Assembly (NCBI RefSeq): GCF_008634025.1 | Contig: NZ_PDCM01000002.1 | Location: 3,187,001-3,251,000, forward strand | Reading direction: 5' to 3' | DNA: 64,000 nt | From: Streptomyces albofaciens JCM 4342 | GTDB taxonomy: Bacteria; Actinomycetota; Actinomycetes; Streptomycetales; Streptomycetaceae | Shown: in pieces, positions 33,595 to 41,697 of the stretch | Position numbering within the stretch: the stretch's first letter is position 1 | Layout of the letters: each line of letters opens with the position of its first letter | Notes under the pieces: generated by a model | Told to the model about the DNA's origin: nothing | What the model saw: the letters and a program-made list of their open reading frames with translations, nothing else | Database searches by the model: none | Made by a program: the position numbers and the translations under genes

Positions 33595-36500
33595 GTGATA
33601 CGAGATCAAGAAGAGACGGCCGAACAGCAGGGTGCGGTGCCTCCGTGGGAGGCCGGCACCCCTGAGGCGCTGTCCACCGCCACCCCCGCCCGGGGGGACG
33701 GGAAGCAACGGGGGAAGCCGTCACAGGCTTCCGAGACCGAAAAGGCGAGCACGATCGAGAAGGCCGGAAGAGCCGACGAGTCCGGGAGCCCGGAGGGGCC
33801 GGACCAGCCCCGCCGGGCCGACACGGCGACCGCTTCCAGCGGAGCGGGGGGCGCGGCAGAAGAGGAATCCACGGCCGACGGGACCGCGGGGGCCGGACCG
33901 CCCGCACCGTCGGGGACGACCGGCACATCCACGCACGGAAAGTCCGGACCGGACCGGCCGAAGATGGACGGGCCGAAGGCGGACCGGCCCGAGCCCGACA
34001 GGCACATGCCCGACACGTCCAGGCCCGACCGGCCCAAGCTCGGCCAGTCGAAGGCGGACCGGCCGAGCCCCGGCAAGTCACAGCCGAAGAAATCCAAGCC
34101 CGACCGGCCGAAGACGGAAAAGCCGAGGTCGGGCGGCGCGTCGAAGGCGGAGAAGGCCGACCGCACCGCCCCGCCCTTCGACCACGTGGGCAGCGAGTTC
34201 CACGTGGACCAGGTCTCCGGTGACGAGCCGCTGCTCCCCGCCCGGGTGCACCGGCCCTCCGACCTGATGCGCCTGCTGCTGGGCATCGTCGGCATCGCGC
34301 TGGTGCTGCTGCTGGCCACCTTTGCGCACGGCACGACCCAGGGCCTCCAGCGCGACATCGGCGAGGGCGCCGGGCTGGCGCCGCGCCTGCTGATCAACTT
34401 CGCCGGGCTGGCATCGAGCGTGGCCGTGCTGATCGTGCCGGTGGCCTTCGCCGTGGAGCGGCTGATCAAACGCGACGGGCTGCGGATCGCGGACGGCGTG
34501 CTGGCGGCGGTCCTCGCGCACGGCGTCTCGCTGGCCACCGATCTGTGGGTGGCCGAGGCGGCCCCGGAGTCCATCCGGGTCGCGCTGACCCAGCCGCTGG
34601 CCAACGGCGGGCTGACCGCGCCGGTGCACAGCTATCTCGCGCCCGTCATCGCGTACATGACAGCGGTGGGCATGTCACGGCGCCCCCGCTGGCGGGTGGC
34701 GATGTGGTGCGTCCTGCTGCTGGACGCCTTCGCCGTGCTCGTCGGCCGCTACACGACACCGTTCGCCATCGTCACCACCATCCTCATCGGCTGGACGGTG
34801 GCCTTCGGGACGCTGTACGCGGTCGGCTCGCCCAATGTGCGCCCCACCGGCCAGAACCTCCTGGCCGGCCTGCGCCGGGTCGGCTTCCACCCGGTCAGCG
34901 CGGTGCGCGCGGAGGACATCGGCAACCCCGAGCACCCGGAGCACGCCGACCGGGGCCGCCGCTACATCGTCACCCTGGAGGACGGCCCGCCCATCGACGT
35001 GACCGTCGTGGACCGCGAGCGGCAGGCCCAGGGGTTCTTCTACCGGGTCTGGCGCCGGCTGTCGCTGCGCGGCATCAACCAGCGCCGCAGCCTCCAGTCG
35101 CTGCGCCAGGCGCTGGAGCAGGAGGCGCTGCTGGCGTACGCGGCCATCGCGGCCGGCGCCAGCGCCCCCAAGCTGATCGCGACTTCCGAGCTGGGCCCGG
35201 ACGCCGTGATGCTCGTGTACGAGCACATCGACGGCCGGCCGCTGGACGCGCTGCCGGACGAGGAGATCACCGACGAGCTGATGCGCAACGCCTGGCGGCA
35301 GGTGGCGGCGCTCCAGTCGCGGCGCATCGCCCACCGGCGCCTGGTGGGCGACGCCCTCCTGGTGGATCGTTCCGGCAGCATCATCCTGACCGACCTGCGC
35401 GGCGGCGAGATCGCCGCCGGCGATCTCGTCCTGCGGATGGACATCGCTCAGTTGCTGACCACGTTCGCGCTGCGGACGGGCGCCGAGCGGGCGGTGGCCG
35501 CCGCCGTCGACGTACTCGGTCCGGACGCGGTCGCCGACAGCCTGCCGCTGCTCCAGCCGATCGCGCTCAGCCGCACCACCCGGTCCACGCTGCGCCAGCT
35601 GGCCCGCGAGCGCTCCGCGCGGGAGCGCGAAGCGGTCCTGGAGGCGTCGCGCGCCGCCAAGGAACGCAAGGCTGCCGAGGCCGCCCGACGGGGCGGCGCA
35701 CACACACAGGAGCAGCCGACCAACCGCAAGGCAGCGCGCGCCGAGAAGAACGCCGAGCGGCGGGCCGTCGACGAGGCGCTGGAGGAGGCCCGCGAGGAGG
35801 ACCTGCTCTCGCAGATCCGCCAGCAGGTGCTGCTGATCCGGCCGACCGCGCCGGTCGAGCCGGCCCGTCTGGAGCGGATCCGGCCACGCACCCTCGTCAG
35901 CTGGATCGCCGGCGTCTTCGCCGCGTACTTCCTGCTCTCGCAGATCACCCACGCCAACCTGGGCCAGGTGGTCGGCGAGGCGCAGTGGCTGTGGGTGGTG
36001 GCGGCGCTGGTCTTCTCGGCGCTGACCTACCCGGCGGCGGCGATGAGCCTGCTCGGCTTCGTCCCGGAGAAGGTGTCCTTCCTGCGGACGGTGACCGCGC
36101 AAGTGGCGGGCAACTTCGTCAAGCTGGTCGCGCCGGCCGCGGTGGGCGGTGTGGCGCTCAACGCCCGCTTCCTCCAGCGCTCCGGCATCCGGCCCGGCCT
36201 GGCGGTGGCGAGTGTGGGCGCGTCCCAGCTGTTCGGGCTGGGCTGTCACATCGTGCTGCTGCTGACCTTCGGCTATCTGACCGGCACCGAGCGCACGCCG
36301 TCGCTCTCGCCGTCCCGCGCGGTCATCGCGGGCCTGCTGACCGCCGCCGTGCTGGTCCTGGTGGTCACCGCCGTGCCGGTGCTGCGCAAGTTCATCGTGA
36401 CGCGCGTGCGGTCGCTGTTCGCGGGCGTGGTGCCGCGGATGCTCGACGTCCTCCAGCGGCCGAAGAAGCTGGCGGTCGGCATCAGCGGAGCGCTGCTGCT

Positions 36501-36801
36501 CACAGCGGCGAACGTGATGTGCCTGGACGCCTCGATCCGCGCGTTCGGCGGGGGCGGGGAGCTGAGCTACGCGACCATCGCGGTGGTCTTCCTCGCGGGC
36601 AACGCGGTGGGCTCCGCGGCACCCACCCCCGGCGGCGTGGCCGCCATCGAGGGCTCACTGACCGTCGGCCTGACGCTGGCCGGACTGACCGGGGACATCG
36701 CCTTCCCCGCGGTACTGCTGTTCCGTCTGGTGACCTTCTGGCTGCCGGTGCTGCCGGGCTGGATCTCGTTCACGCACCTGACACGCATGCGGCAGATCTG
36801 A
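33595..36801 (+). CDS. Kinase-like domain plus LPG-synthase/flippase-type membrane protein
   Basis: Protein of 1068 aa in four parts. Residues 1-215 are disordered, with repeated DRP/Lys units. About 225-400 hold several membrane segments (LLLGIVGIALVLLLATFA). About 455-690 form a soluble kinase-like domain with LVYEHIDGRPLDALPDEE and IAHRRLVGDALLVD, resembling the catalytic loop of small-molecule phosphotransferases. About 762-1068 are the polytopic LPG synthase/TIGR00374-type domain (NFVKLVAPAAVGGVALNARF, and PTPGGVAAIEGSLTVGLTLAG). Likely a lipid or polyprenyl-linked substrate transporter of the envelope. GTG start at 33595, divergent from the Atl gene. Confidence 0.85.
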   Translation: MIRDQEETAEQQGAVPPWEAGTPEALSTATPARGDGKQRGKPSQASETEKASTIEKAGRADESGSPEGPDQPRRADTATASSGAGGAAEEESTADGTAGAGPPAPSGTTGTSTHGKSGPDRPKMDGPKADRPEPDRHMPDTSRPDRPKLGQSKADRPSPGKSQPKKSKPDRPKTEKPRSGGASKAEKADRTAPPFDHVGSEFHVDQVSGDEPLLPARVHRPSDLMRLLLGIVGIALVLLLATFAHGTTQGLQRDIGEGAGLAPRLLINFAGLASSVAVLIVPVAFAVERLIKRDGLRIADGVLAAVLAHGVSLATDLWVAEAAPESIRVALTQPLANGGLTAPVHSYLAPVIAYMTAVGMSRRPRWRVAMWCVLLLDAFAVLVGRYTTPFAIVTTILIGWTVAFGTLYAVGSPNVRPTGQNLLAGLRRVGFHPVSAVRAEDIGNPEHPEHADRGRRYIVTLEDGPPIDVTVVDRERQAQGFFYRVWRRLSLRGINQRRSLQSLRQALEQEALLAYAAIAAGASAPKLIATSELGPDAVMLVYEHIDGRPLDALPDEEITDELMRNAWRQVAALQSRRIAHRRLVGDALLVDRSGSIILTDLRGGEIAAGDLVLRMDIAQLLTTFALRTGAERAVAAAVDVLGPDAVADSLPLLQPIALSRTTRSTLRQLARERSAREREAVLEASRAAKERKAAEAARRGGAHTQEQPTNRKAARAEKNAERRAVDEALEEAREEDLLSQIRQQVLLIRPTAPVEPARLERIRPRTLVSWIAGVFAAYFLLSQITHANLGQVVGEAQWLWVVAALVFSALTYPAAAMSLLGFVPEKVSFLRTVTAQVAGNFVKLVAPAAVGGVALNARFLQRSGIRPGLAVASVGASQLFGLGCHIVLLLTFGYLTGTERTPSLSPSRAVIAGLLTAAVLVLVVTAVPVLRKFIVTRVRSLFAGVVPRMLDVLQRPKKLAVGISGALLLTAANVMCLDASIRAFGGGGELSYATIAVVFLAGNAVGSAAPTPGGVAAIEGSLTVGLTLAGLTGDIAFPAVLLFRLVTFWLPVLPGWISFTHLTRMRQI

Positions 36802-36810
36802 CGGGCGTAC

Positions 36811-36886
36811 GGCACGGGAGCGCACCCGGCGTGTGCGGCACGGGAGCGCGCATCCGGCACGTCCGGCACGGGCGCGCACGCCCGGC
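36811..36886. repeat. Three copies of a 20-22-bp repeat downstream of the LPG-type gene
   Basis: GGCACGGGAGCGCACCCGGC at 36811-36830, a variant at 36837-36858 and another at 36865-36886, just before the terminator. Non-coding. Confidence 0.6.
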
Positions 36887-36895
36887 GCATACGCC

Positions 36896-36929
36896 GAGGG
36901 CCCGCACACCACCCGGTGTGCGGGCCCTC
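36896..36929. terminator. Strong bidirectional terminator between the LPG-type gene and moeZ
   Basis: Perfect 15-bp inverted repeat GAGGGCCCGCACACC/GGTGTGCGGGCCCTC with an ACCC loop between two convergent genes. Confidence 0.75.
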
Positions 36930-36962
36930 GTACACCGTGCGGAACCCCGCGCGGAATCCCGG

Positions 36963-38141
36963 TCAGTACACCGGCTTCTCCGGCTCGACCGTGTTCACCC
37001 AGCCGATGACGCCGCCGCCCACGTGGACCGCGTCCGCGAAGCCCGCGGACTTCAGGACGGCGAGGACCTCGGCGGAGCGGACGCCGGTCTTGCAGTGCAG
37101 GACGATCTTCTTGTCCTGCGGGAGGTCCTGGAGGGCGCTGCCCATCAGGAACTCGTTCTTCGGGATCAGCTTGGCGCCGGGGATCGAGACGATCTCGTAC
37201 TCGTTCGGCTCCCGGACGTCGATGATCTCGATCTTCTCGTCCGCGTCGATCCACTCCTTGAGCTGCTGCGGAGTGATCGTGGAACCGGCCGCCGCCTCCT
37301 GGGCCTCCTCGGACACGACGCCGCAGAAGGCCTCGTAGTCGATGAGTTCGGTGACGGTCGGGTGCTCGCCGCAGACCGCGCAGTCGGGGTCCTTGCGGAC
37401 CTTGACCTGACGGTACGTCATCTCCAGTGCGTCGTAGATCATCAGGCGGCCGACCAGCGGCTCACCGATGCCGGCCAGCAGCTTGATGGCCTCGTTGACC
37501 TGGATGGAGCCGATGGACGCGCACAGCACGCCCAGCACGCCGCCCTCGGCGCAGGAGGGGACCATGCCGGGCGGCGGGGGCTCCGGGTACAGGCAGCGGT
37601 AGCAGGGGCCGTGCTCGCTCCAGAACACCGACGCCTGGCCGTCGAACCGGTAGATGGAGCCCCAGACGTACGGCTTGTTCAGCAGCACGCAGGCGTCGTT
37701 GACCAGGTAGCGGGTGGCGAAGTTGTCCGTGCCGTCGACGATCAGGTCGTACTGGGCGAACAGCTCCATGACGTTGGTGGAGTCGAGGCGCTCTTCGTGC
37801 AGGTTGACCGTGACGTACGGGTTGATGCCCAGCACCGTGTCCTTGGCGGAGGCGGCCTTGGAGCGGCCGATGTCCGCCTGGCTGTGGATGATCTGGCGCT
37901 GGAGGTTGGACTCGTCGACCTCGTCGAACTCCACGATGCCGAGGGTCCCGACACCCGCCGCGGCCAGGTACATCAGCGCGGGCGAGCCCAGGCCGCCGGC
38001 GCCGACGCACAGCACCTTGGCGTTCTTCAGCCGCTTCTGCCCGTCCATCCCGACATCCGGGATGATCAGGTGGCGGGAGTACCTGCGGACCTCGTCGACG
38101 GTGAGCTCCTCGGCGGGCTCGACCAGGGGTGGCAGCGACAC
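36963..38141 (-). CDS. moeZ: MoeZ adenylyltransferase/sulfurtransferase (MoeB plus rhodanese)
   Basis: Protein of 392 aa. The E1-like half has GAGGLGSPALMYLAAAGVG, DEVDESNLQRQ and DGTDNFATRYL, with two zinc CxxC pairs (CYRC and CAVC). The C-terminal rhodanese domain carries the persulfide cysteine in LHCKTGVRSAEVL. MoeZ activates small sulfur carriers such as MoaD and, in Streptomyces, carriers of thiotemplate pathways; it could supply the MoaE encoded upstream. The GTG at 38141 (VSLPPLVEPAEEL) has GGAG at 6 nt and matches family starts. An in-frame ATG at 38243 overlaps the stop of the spherulin-like gene (ATGA) and would add 34 residues. Confidence 0.94.
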   Translation of the reverse strand: MSLPPLVEPAEELTVDEVRRYSRHLIIPDVGMDGQKRLKNAKVLCVGAGGLGSPALMYLAAAGVGTLGIVEFDEVDESNLQRQIIHSQADIGRSKAASAKDTVLGINPYVTVNLHEERLDSTNVMELFAQYDLIVDGTDNFATRYLVNDACVLLNKPYVWGSIYRFDGQASVFWSEHGPCYRCLYPEPPPPGMVPSCAEGGVLGVLCASIGSIQVNEAIKLLAGIGEPLVGRLMIYDALEMTYRQVKVRKDPDCAVCGEHPTVTELIDYEAFCGVVSEEAQEAAAGSTITPQQLKEWIDADEKIEIIDVREPNEYEIVSIPGAKLIPKNEFLMGSALQDLPQDKKIVLHCKTGVRSAEVLAVLKSAGFADAVHVGGGVIGWVNTVEPEKPVY

Positions 38142-38239
38142 GGGGACTCCGTTGGTCGGTTCTCGATGGGCGACCCCCCGCCCCGGGCGGACCCGGCGCG
38201 GGGGACGGTGGTCTTTCCGTAACACTGCCACGCCCTTCT

Positions 38240-39046
38240 TCATTCCGAGACACCAGGTCCGATACGCGAGACGAATTCGTCCCAGTAGCCGGGCAGCGAC
38301 TCCCAGGCGCCGCCGCCGCGGTCGGGCCGGTCGGTGAAGTAGACCGTCCCGGCGCCCTGCCAGCGGGCGATGCGCAGGGCTTCCTCCAGGTGCGTACGGG
38401 GAACGCCGTGCACCAAGTGGCAGAAGCGGCCGGCCGGATACCCGGCGGTCCACTCGGCCACCTGCGACCAGCGGTAGTCGGACCAGCGCCCGGCGAAGGT
38501 GACGAGCTGGTCGGCGGCGTCCGCGTAGCCGGGATCCGGGTGCCGGCCGTGCCCGGTGACCAGGTGCGCGCCGTCCCGCAGGGCCCGCAGGGTGGTGGTC
38601 AGCCGCCGGGTCCCGGACAGCAGTGTCCGCTCTGTGGGACAGCGGTCCAGATAGAAGCCGTCGACCTTGTACCACTCCAGGAAGCGGTGCGCGTCGGAGA
38701 CCAGCTCCCCGAAGGGACGGGTCCCGTGCTCCAGGTCGAGGTGGCCCAGCAGCCGGGCACCCGCGTCCCGCAACTGGGCCGCGGCGGGCAGACAGTACGG
38801 GTCGGGCCGGGCCCCAGGGCCCCGGGCGACGTTGAGCACCACCCAGTGCAACGCCGTCGCGGCGCCCCGCGGACCCGGCGCCCGGCCTGCTCCCCCGGTG
38901 CAGGCCAGGCCTCGGGAGAGCCGCAGCAGTTCGGCCCACTCCGTGGGAGCCATCAGCGGGTGGGCGAACCCGGGCACGCCGACGCCCAGCGGCGCGGCAC
39001 CGGTCGTGGCGCTCCCGCCGTCCACCGGGGTCGTCAGATACGGCAT
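38240..39046 (-). CDS. Spherulin-4-like (spherulation-specific family 4) protein
   Basis: Protein of 268 aa of the Spherulin4 family: GVGVPGFAHPLMAPTEWAEL opens the TIM-barrel-like fold, with LLGHLDLEHGTRPFGELVSD and WYKVDGFYLDRCPTE carrying the acidic residues expected at the active site. Sph3, a fungal member, hydrolyses galactosaminogalactan and is needed for its synthesis. No signal peptide is visible. The ATG at 39046 overlaps the epimerase gene by 13 nt. Context with a PelF-like glycosyltransferase and an epimerase suggests a role in making or trimming an aminosugar polymer. Confidence 0.8.
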   Translation of the reverse strand: MPYLTTPVDGGSATTGAAPLGVGVPGFAHPLMAPTEWAELLRLSRGLACTGGAGRAPGPRGAATALHWVVLNVARGPGARPDPYCLPAAAQLRDAGARLLGHLDLEHGTRPFGELVSDAHRFLEWYKVDGFYLDRCPTERTLLSGTRRLTTTLRALRDGAHLVTGHGRHPDPGYADAADQLVTFAGRWSDYRWSQVAEWTAGYPAGRFCHLVHGVPRTHLEEALRIARWQGAGTVYFTDRPDRGGGAWESLPGYWDEFVSRIGPGVSE

Positions 39047-40011
39047 GCGGCCTCCATCCAGATGTCGGCGAGAGACTCCTCCAGCCCGATCCGGGGCCGC
39101 CACCCCAGACGGTCGCGAGCGGTGCGCACGTCCGCCTGCTGCCAGCTCCCGCACCCGTCCGGATAGGGATACGCGGGGGGGATGGCGCCGTGTTCAGATG
39201 TCGGCCCCGGAATCGCGAGCCGGGCCGTGGCGGGGCCGCCGCCCGGGTAGCCGGGCGGGGTGTCCAGTTCGTGGAGCGAGCCGCCGAACCCGGCGACGCG
39301 CGCGAGCAGGGCCGCCGCCTCGCGCAGCCGTACGGCGTGCCCCGTACCGATGTTGACCACGCCCTGCGCGGCGGAGAGCGAGGCGGCGTGCACGGCCCGC
39401 GCCACGTCCCGTACGTCCACGAAGTCGCGCTGTACGCCCAGGCCGCCCAGCTTCAGTTCGGTGTCGCCGGACTGCATCGCGCGCCGCATCGCCTCCGCGA
39501 GGCGGCCCAGCGGCGAACCGGCCGGGGTGCCCGGGCCGACCGGCGAGAAGACCCGCAGCACGACGGCGTCCAGGCCGGAGCCGAGGACCAGTTCGGTGGC
39601 GGCGAGCTTGCTGACGCCGTACGGGCCGCCGGGGCGCGGGACGGCGTCCTCGGCGGTCGAGGAGCCGGGCTGCGAGGGACCGTACTCGGAGGCGCAGCCC
39701 AGGTGCACGAGCCGGGCACCGCAGCTGCTGCGCCGCAGCGACTCGCAGACGGTGGCGACCGCGACGGTGTTGTGCCGGGTCAGGTCGCGGGCGCCGCCCC
39801 GGGTGGTGCCCGCGCAGTTGATCACTACGCCGGGGTGGACGGCGTCCAGGAAGCGGGTGAGCGCTCCCGGGCTGCCGGAGGCCAGGTCGAAGCGGACGTC
39901 CGCGTCGTCGCCGCGCCCGAGGGCGGTCAGCTGGACGGCGGGGTCGGCGAGCAGCCGGTCGGCGACATAGCGCCCGAGGTACCCGTTGGCACCGATGAGC
40001 AGCACCCTCAT
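39034..40011 (-). CDS. NAD-dependent sugar-nucleotide epimerase/dehydratase
   Basis: Protein of 325 aa, extended SDR. The Rossmann motif IGANGYLGRYVA is at residues 6-17. The catalytic YxxxK is YGVSK, with LGCASEYGPSQP supplying the upstream Ser/Glu-type residues. GVQRDFVDVRDVARAVH and VNIGTGHAVRLREA are typical of GalE/RmlB-type enzymes that act on nucleotide sugars. The ATG at 40011 has GGGGGG at 7 nt. It overlaps the upstream 16-codon ORF (ATGA) and the downstream spherulin-like gene (13 nt), so it lies inside a coupled operon. Confidence 0.88.
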   Translation of the reverse strand: MRVLLIGANGYLGRYVADRLLADPAVQLTALGRGDDADVRFDLASGSPGALTRFLDAVHPGVVINCAGTTRGGARDLTRHNTVAVATVCESLRRSSCGARLVHLGCASEYGPSQPGSSTAEDAVPRPGGPYGVSKLAATELVLGSGLDAVVLRVFSPVGPGTPAGSPLGRLAEAMRRAMQSGDTELKLGGLGVQRDFVDVRDVARAVHAASLSAAQGVVNIGTGHAVRLREAAALLARVAGFGGSLHELDTPPGYPGGGPATARLAIPGPTSEHGAIPPAYPYPDGCGSWQQADVRTARDRLGWRPRIGLEESLADIWMEAACRI

Positions 40012-40058
40012 CGCGCGACCCCCCGGTCCCGGTGTGCTTCGGTGGGCTGGACGTTCAT
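40008..40058 (-). CDS. 16-codon ORF coupled to the epimerase gene
   Basis: Reads MNVQPTEAHRDRGVAR. The ATG has the ribosome-binding site GAGGAG 9 nt upstream. Its start overlaps the stop of the preceding 96-aa ORF as ATGA and its stop overlaps the epimerase start as ATGA. The last codon before the stop is CGA, a rare codon in this genome that creates the ATGA. Probably a coupling device or leader peptide rather than a functional protein. Confidence 0.45.
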   Translation of the reverse strand: MNVQPTEAHRDRGVAR

Positions 40059-40345
40059 GATCTTGTTCTCCTCGTGCAGGGAGTTGGGGGACGTGGTGCG
40101 ACAGGGGCGGCCATCGCCACCTCGGGGGCCGGGAAATGGCGGTGTGCGCCGTGCGGAGGGCGGCGGACGTCCGTACGGGGACGGCCGGCGCCACGGGAGC
40201 GCGGCAGGCGTACCACCGGTGCCCGCGCGCCCGCCCGGGGTACCGGCGTGCGCGCAGACGGTGATGGCACGCGCGCCGGGGATGGTGGCGTGCGCGCCGG
40301 TGGCAGTGGCGTGCGTATCGCGGGTGGCGACGTGTGTGGGGTCAT
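40055..40345 (-). CDS. 96-aa Pro/Arg-rich ORF between the membrane protein and the epimerase
   Basis: Starts MTPHTSPPAIRTP and continues as Pro/Arg/Ala-rich text without a recognisable domain; ends PTPCTRRTRS. The ATG overlaps the stop of the polytopic membrane protein as ATGA (last codon CCA) and has GGAGG about 10 nt upstream. Its own stop forms another ATGA with the next ORF (last codon TCA). Composition and repeats (CGCACGCCA-type) suggest a spacer that is kept open for translation. It fills what would otherwise be a 330-bp gap. Confidence 0.4.
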   Translation of the reverse strand: MTPHTSPPAIRTPLPPARTPPSPARVPSPSARTPVPRAGARAPVVRLPRSRGAGRPRTDVRRPPHGAHRHFPAPEVAMAAPVAPRPPTPCTRRTRS

Positions 40346-41697
40346 GGCCGGTCCGCCTCCGCCGGTGGGGCGGCGGGAGCCGCGACGGGGTCCGGGGCGT
40401 GCGCCGAGGCGCCGGTCAGGGCGCGCAGCGCGTACAGCAGCAGGCCGACGGCGGGCAGCGCGCAGGCCACGGCCGGTACGGCGGGCGGGCCGAGGAGGGT
40501 GACGGCGGCTTCGGCCGGCTTGCCGAGCGGCGCCAGGCCCGGCAGCCGGGCGGCCGCTGCGGAGGCCAGGGCGGCGGCCTCCAGCGCGACGGCGGCGGCC
40601 GGTCCCGCGGCGGCAGCGGCGGGGAAGCCGTGCCGGGCGAGCAGCCGCGCCAGGAAGAACAGGAGGCCGAGGGCCGTGGCGGCGGCCACCGGTCCCGCTC
40701 CCCCGTCGCCGACGGCGGCGCCCACGGCGGCCGACAGGGCGGGCAGCGTGGCGAGTTGCATCGTCACGGCCACCAGCAGCAGCGGCCGTACGCGTGAGCC
40801 GAAGACGGTCAGGCTCCGGCTGTCCGCCAGTCGGCGCCGCGCGCGGACCGCGAACCAGTGCGCGCACCAGGCGGCGGGCACGACGGCACACGTCAGGGCC
40901 AGGACGGTACCGGTGGCGAACTGCGGGCGTACGGACGAGAGGTCGGGGCCACCGGCCAGCAACTGCCGCAACAGCCAGTCGCCGCACAGCGCGTATCCGG
41001 CCAGCCAGCAGGTCCACAGCCCGGCGGTGCGCGCGGACGGATACCGCGCGCGCAGTGGCCCGTGGCGGACACACAGGCGCAGGGCCAGGATGACCAGGCA
41101 CGCTCCGGCGGCAGCGACGGCCGTCCGGATGACCGAGGTTGACGGCGCGTCAACCCAATCCGTCGGTACGGGAGTGGGCGCGTCGGCGGTCGCGGCGACG
41201 GCGGCCATGGTCACCGCGCACAGGGCGCCGGGCAGCAGGTGCAGTGCGGCCCGGACGCCCCGCCCGTGCCGCACGGGCTCGGGCGCGGGCGCGTCGGGCG
41301 GCGCCTCGGCGCGCGGGACCCGGGCGTACAGCTCCTCGGCCAGCGAGAAGACGTCGCGGTGGCGGAAGCGGGCGGCCGTGCGGTCGGTGACGCCGTGTGC
41401 CTCCAGCCCGGCGGCGATCTCCATCGGGTCGACGGCGAGCTCGCACAGCGTCCGGTGCCGGTGCATCAGCGTCTTCACGGGGTCGGCGGGGCCGTGGCGG
41501 GTGGGGATGGGGGTGGAGGTGGTGGTGGAGGTGGGACTGGGGGTGGAGGTGGGAGTGGAGGCGGGGGGCTCCTGGGCTGGTCGGGTCGGCCAGGTGAGGG
41601 GCTGGGGGGAGGGATGGGGCTGGGGCCCGGCCTGGGGCTGGGTCCGGGGCTGGGGCGTCGGCCCGGTGGGTCCGGTGCCGGTTTCGGCAGTGGTCAC
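40342..41697 (-). CDS. Polytopic membrane protein of the polysaccharide operon
   Basis: Protein of 451 aa. Residues 1-75 are Pro/Thr/Ser-rich. Residues 75-140 form a conserved soluble segment (HRHRTLCELAVDPMEIAAGL and RFRHRDVFSLAEELYARV). The remainder has about eight to ten hydrophobic segments (LLPGALCAVTMAAVAATA, VLALTCAVVPAAWCAHWF, ATALGLLFFLARLLARHG). No transporter family was recognised; it does not look like PelG or Wzx by eye. The GTG at 41697 overlaps the glycosyltransferase stop (GTGA) and has GAGAGGAG upstream. Probably the export or assembly component of the pathway. Confidence 0.75.
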   Translation of the reverse strand: MTTAETGTGPTGPTPQPRTQPQAGPQPHPSPQPLTWPTRPAQEPPASTPTSTPSPTSTTTSTPIPTRHGPADPVKTLMHRHRTLCELAVDPMEIAAGLEAHGVTDRTAARFRHRDVFSLAEELYARVPRAEAPPDAPAPEPVRHGRGVRAALHLLPGALCAVTMAAVAATADAPTPVPTDWVDAPSTSVIRTAVAAAGACLVILALRLCVRHGPLRARYPSARTAGLWTCWLAGYALCGDWLLRQLLAGGPDLSSVRPQFATGTVLALTCAVVPAAWCAHWFAVRARRRLADSRSLTVFGSRVRPLLLVAVTMQLATLPALSAAVGAAVGDGGAGPVAAATALGLLFFLARLLARHGFPAAAAAGPAAAVALEAAALASAAAARLPGLAPLGKPAEAAVTLLGPPAVPAVACALPAVGLLLYALRALTGASAHAPDPVAAPAAPPAEADRP

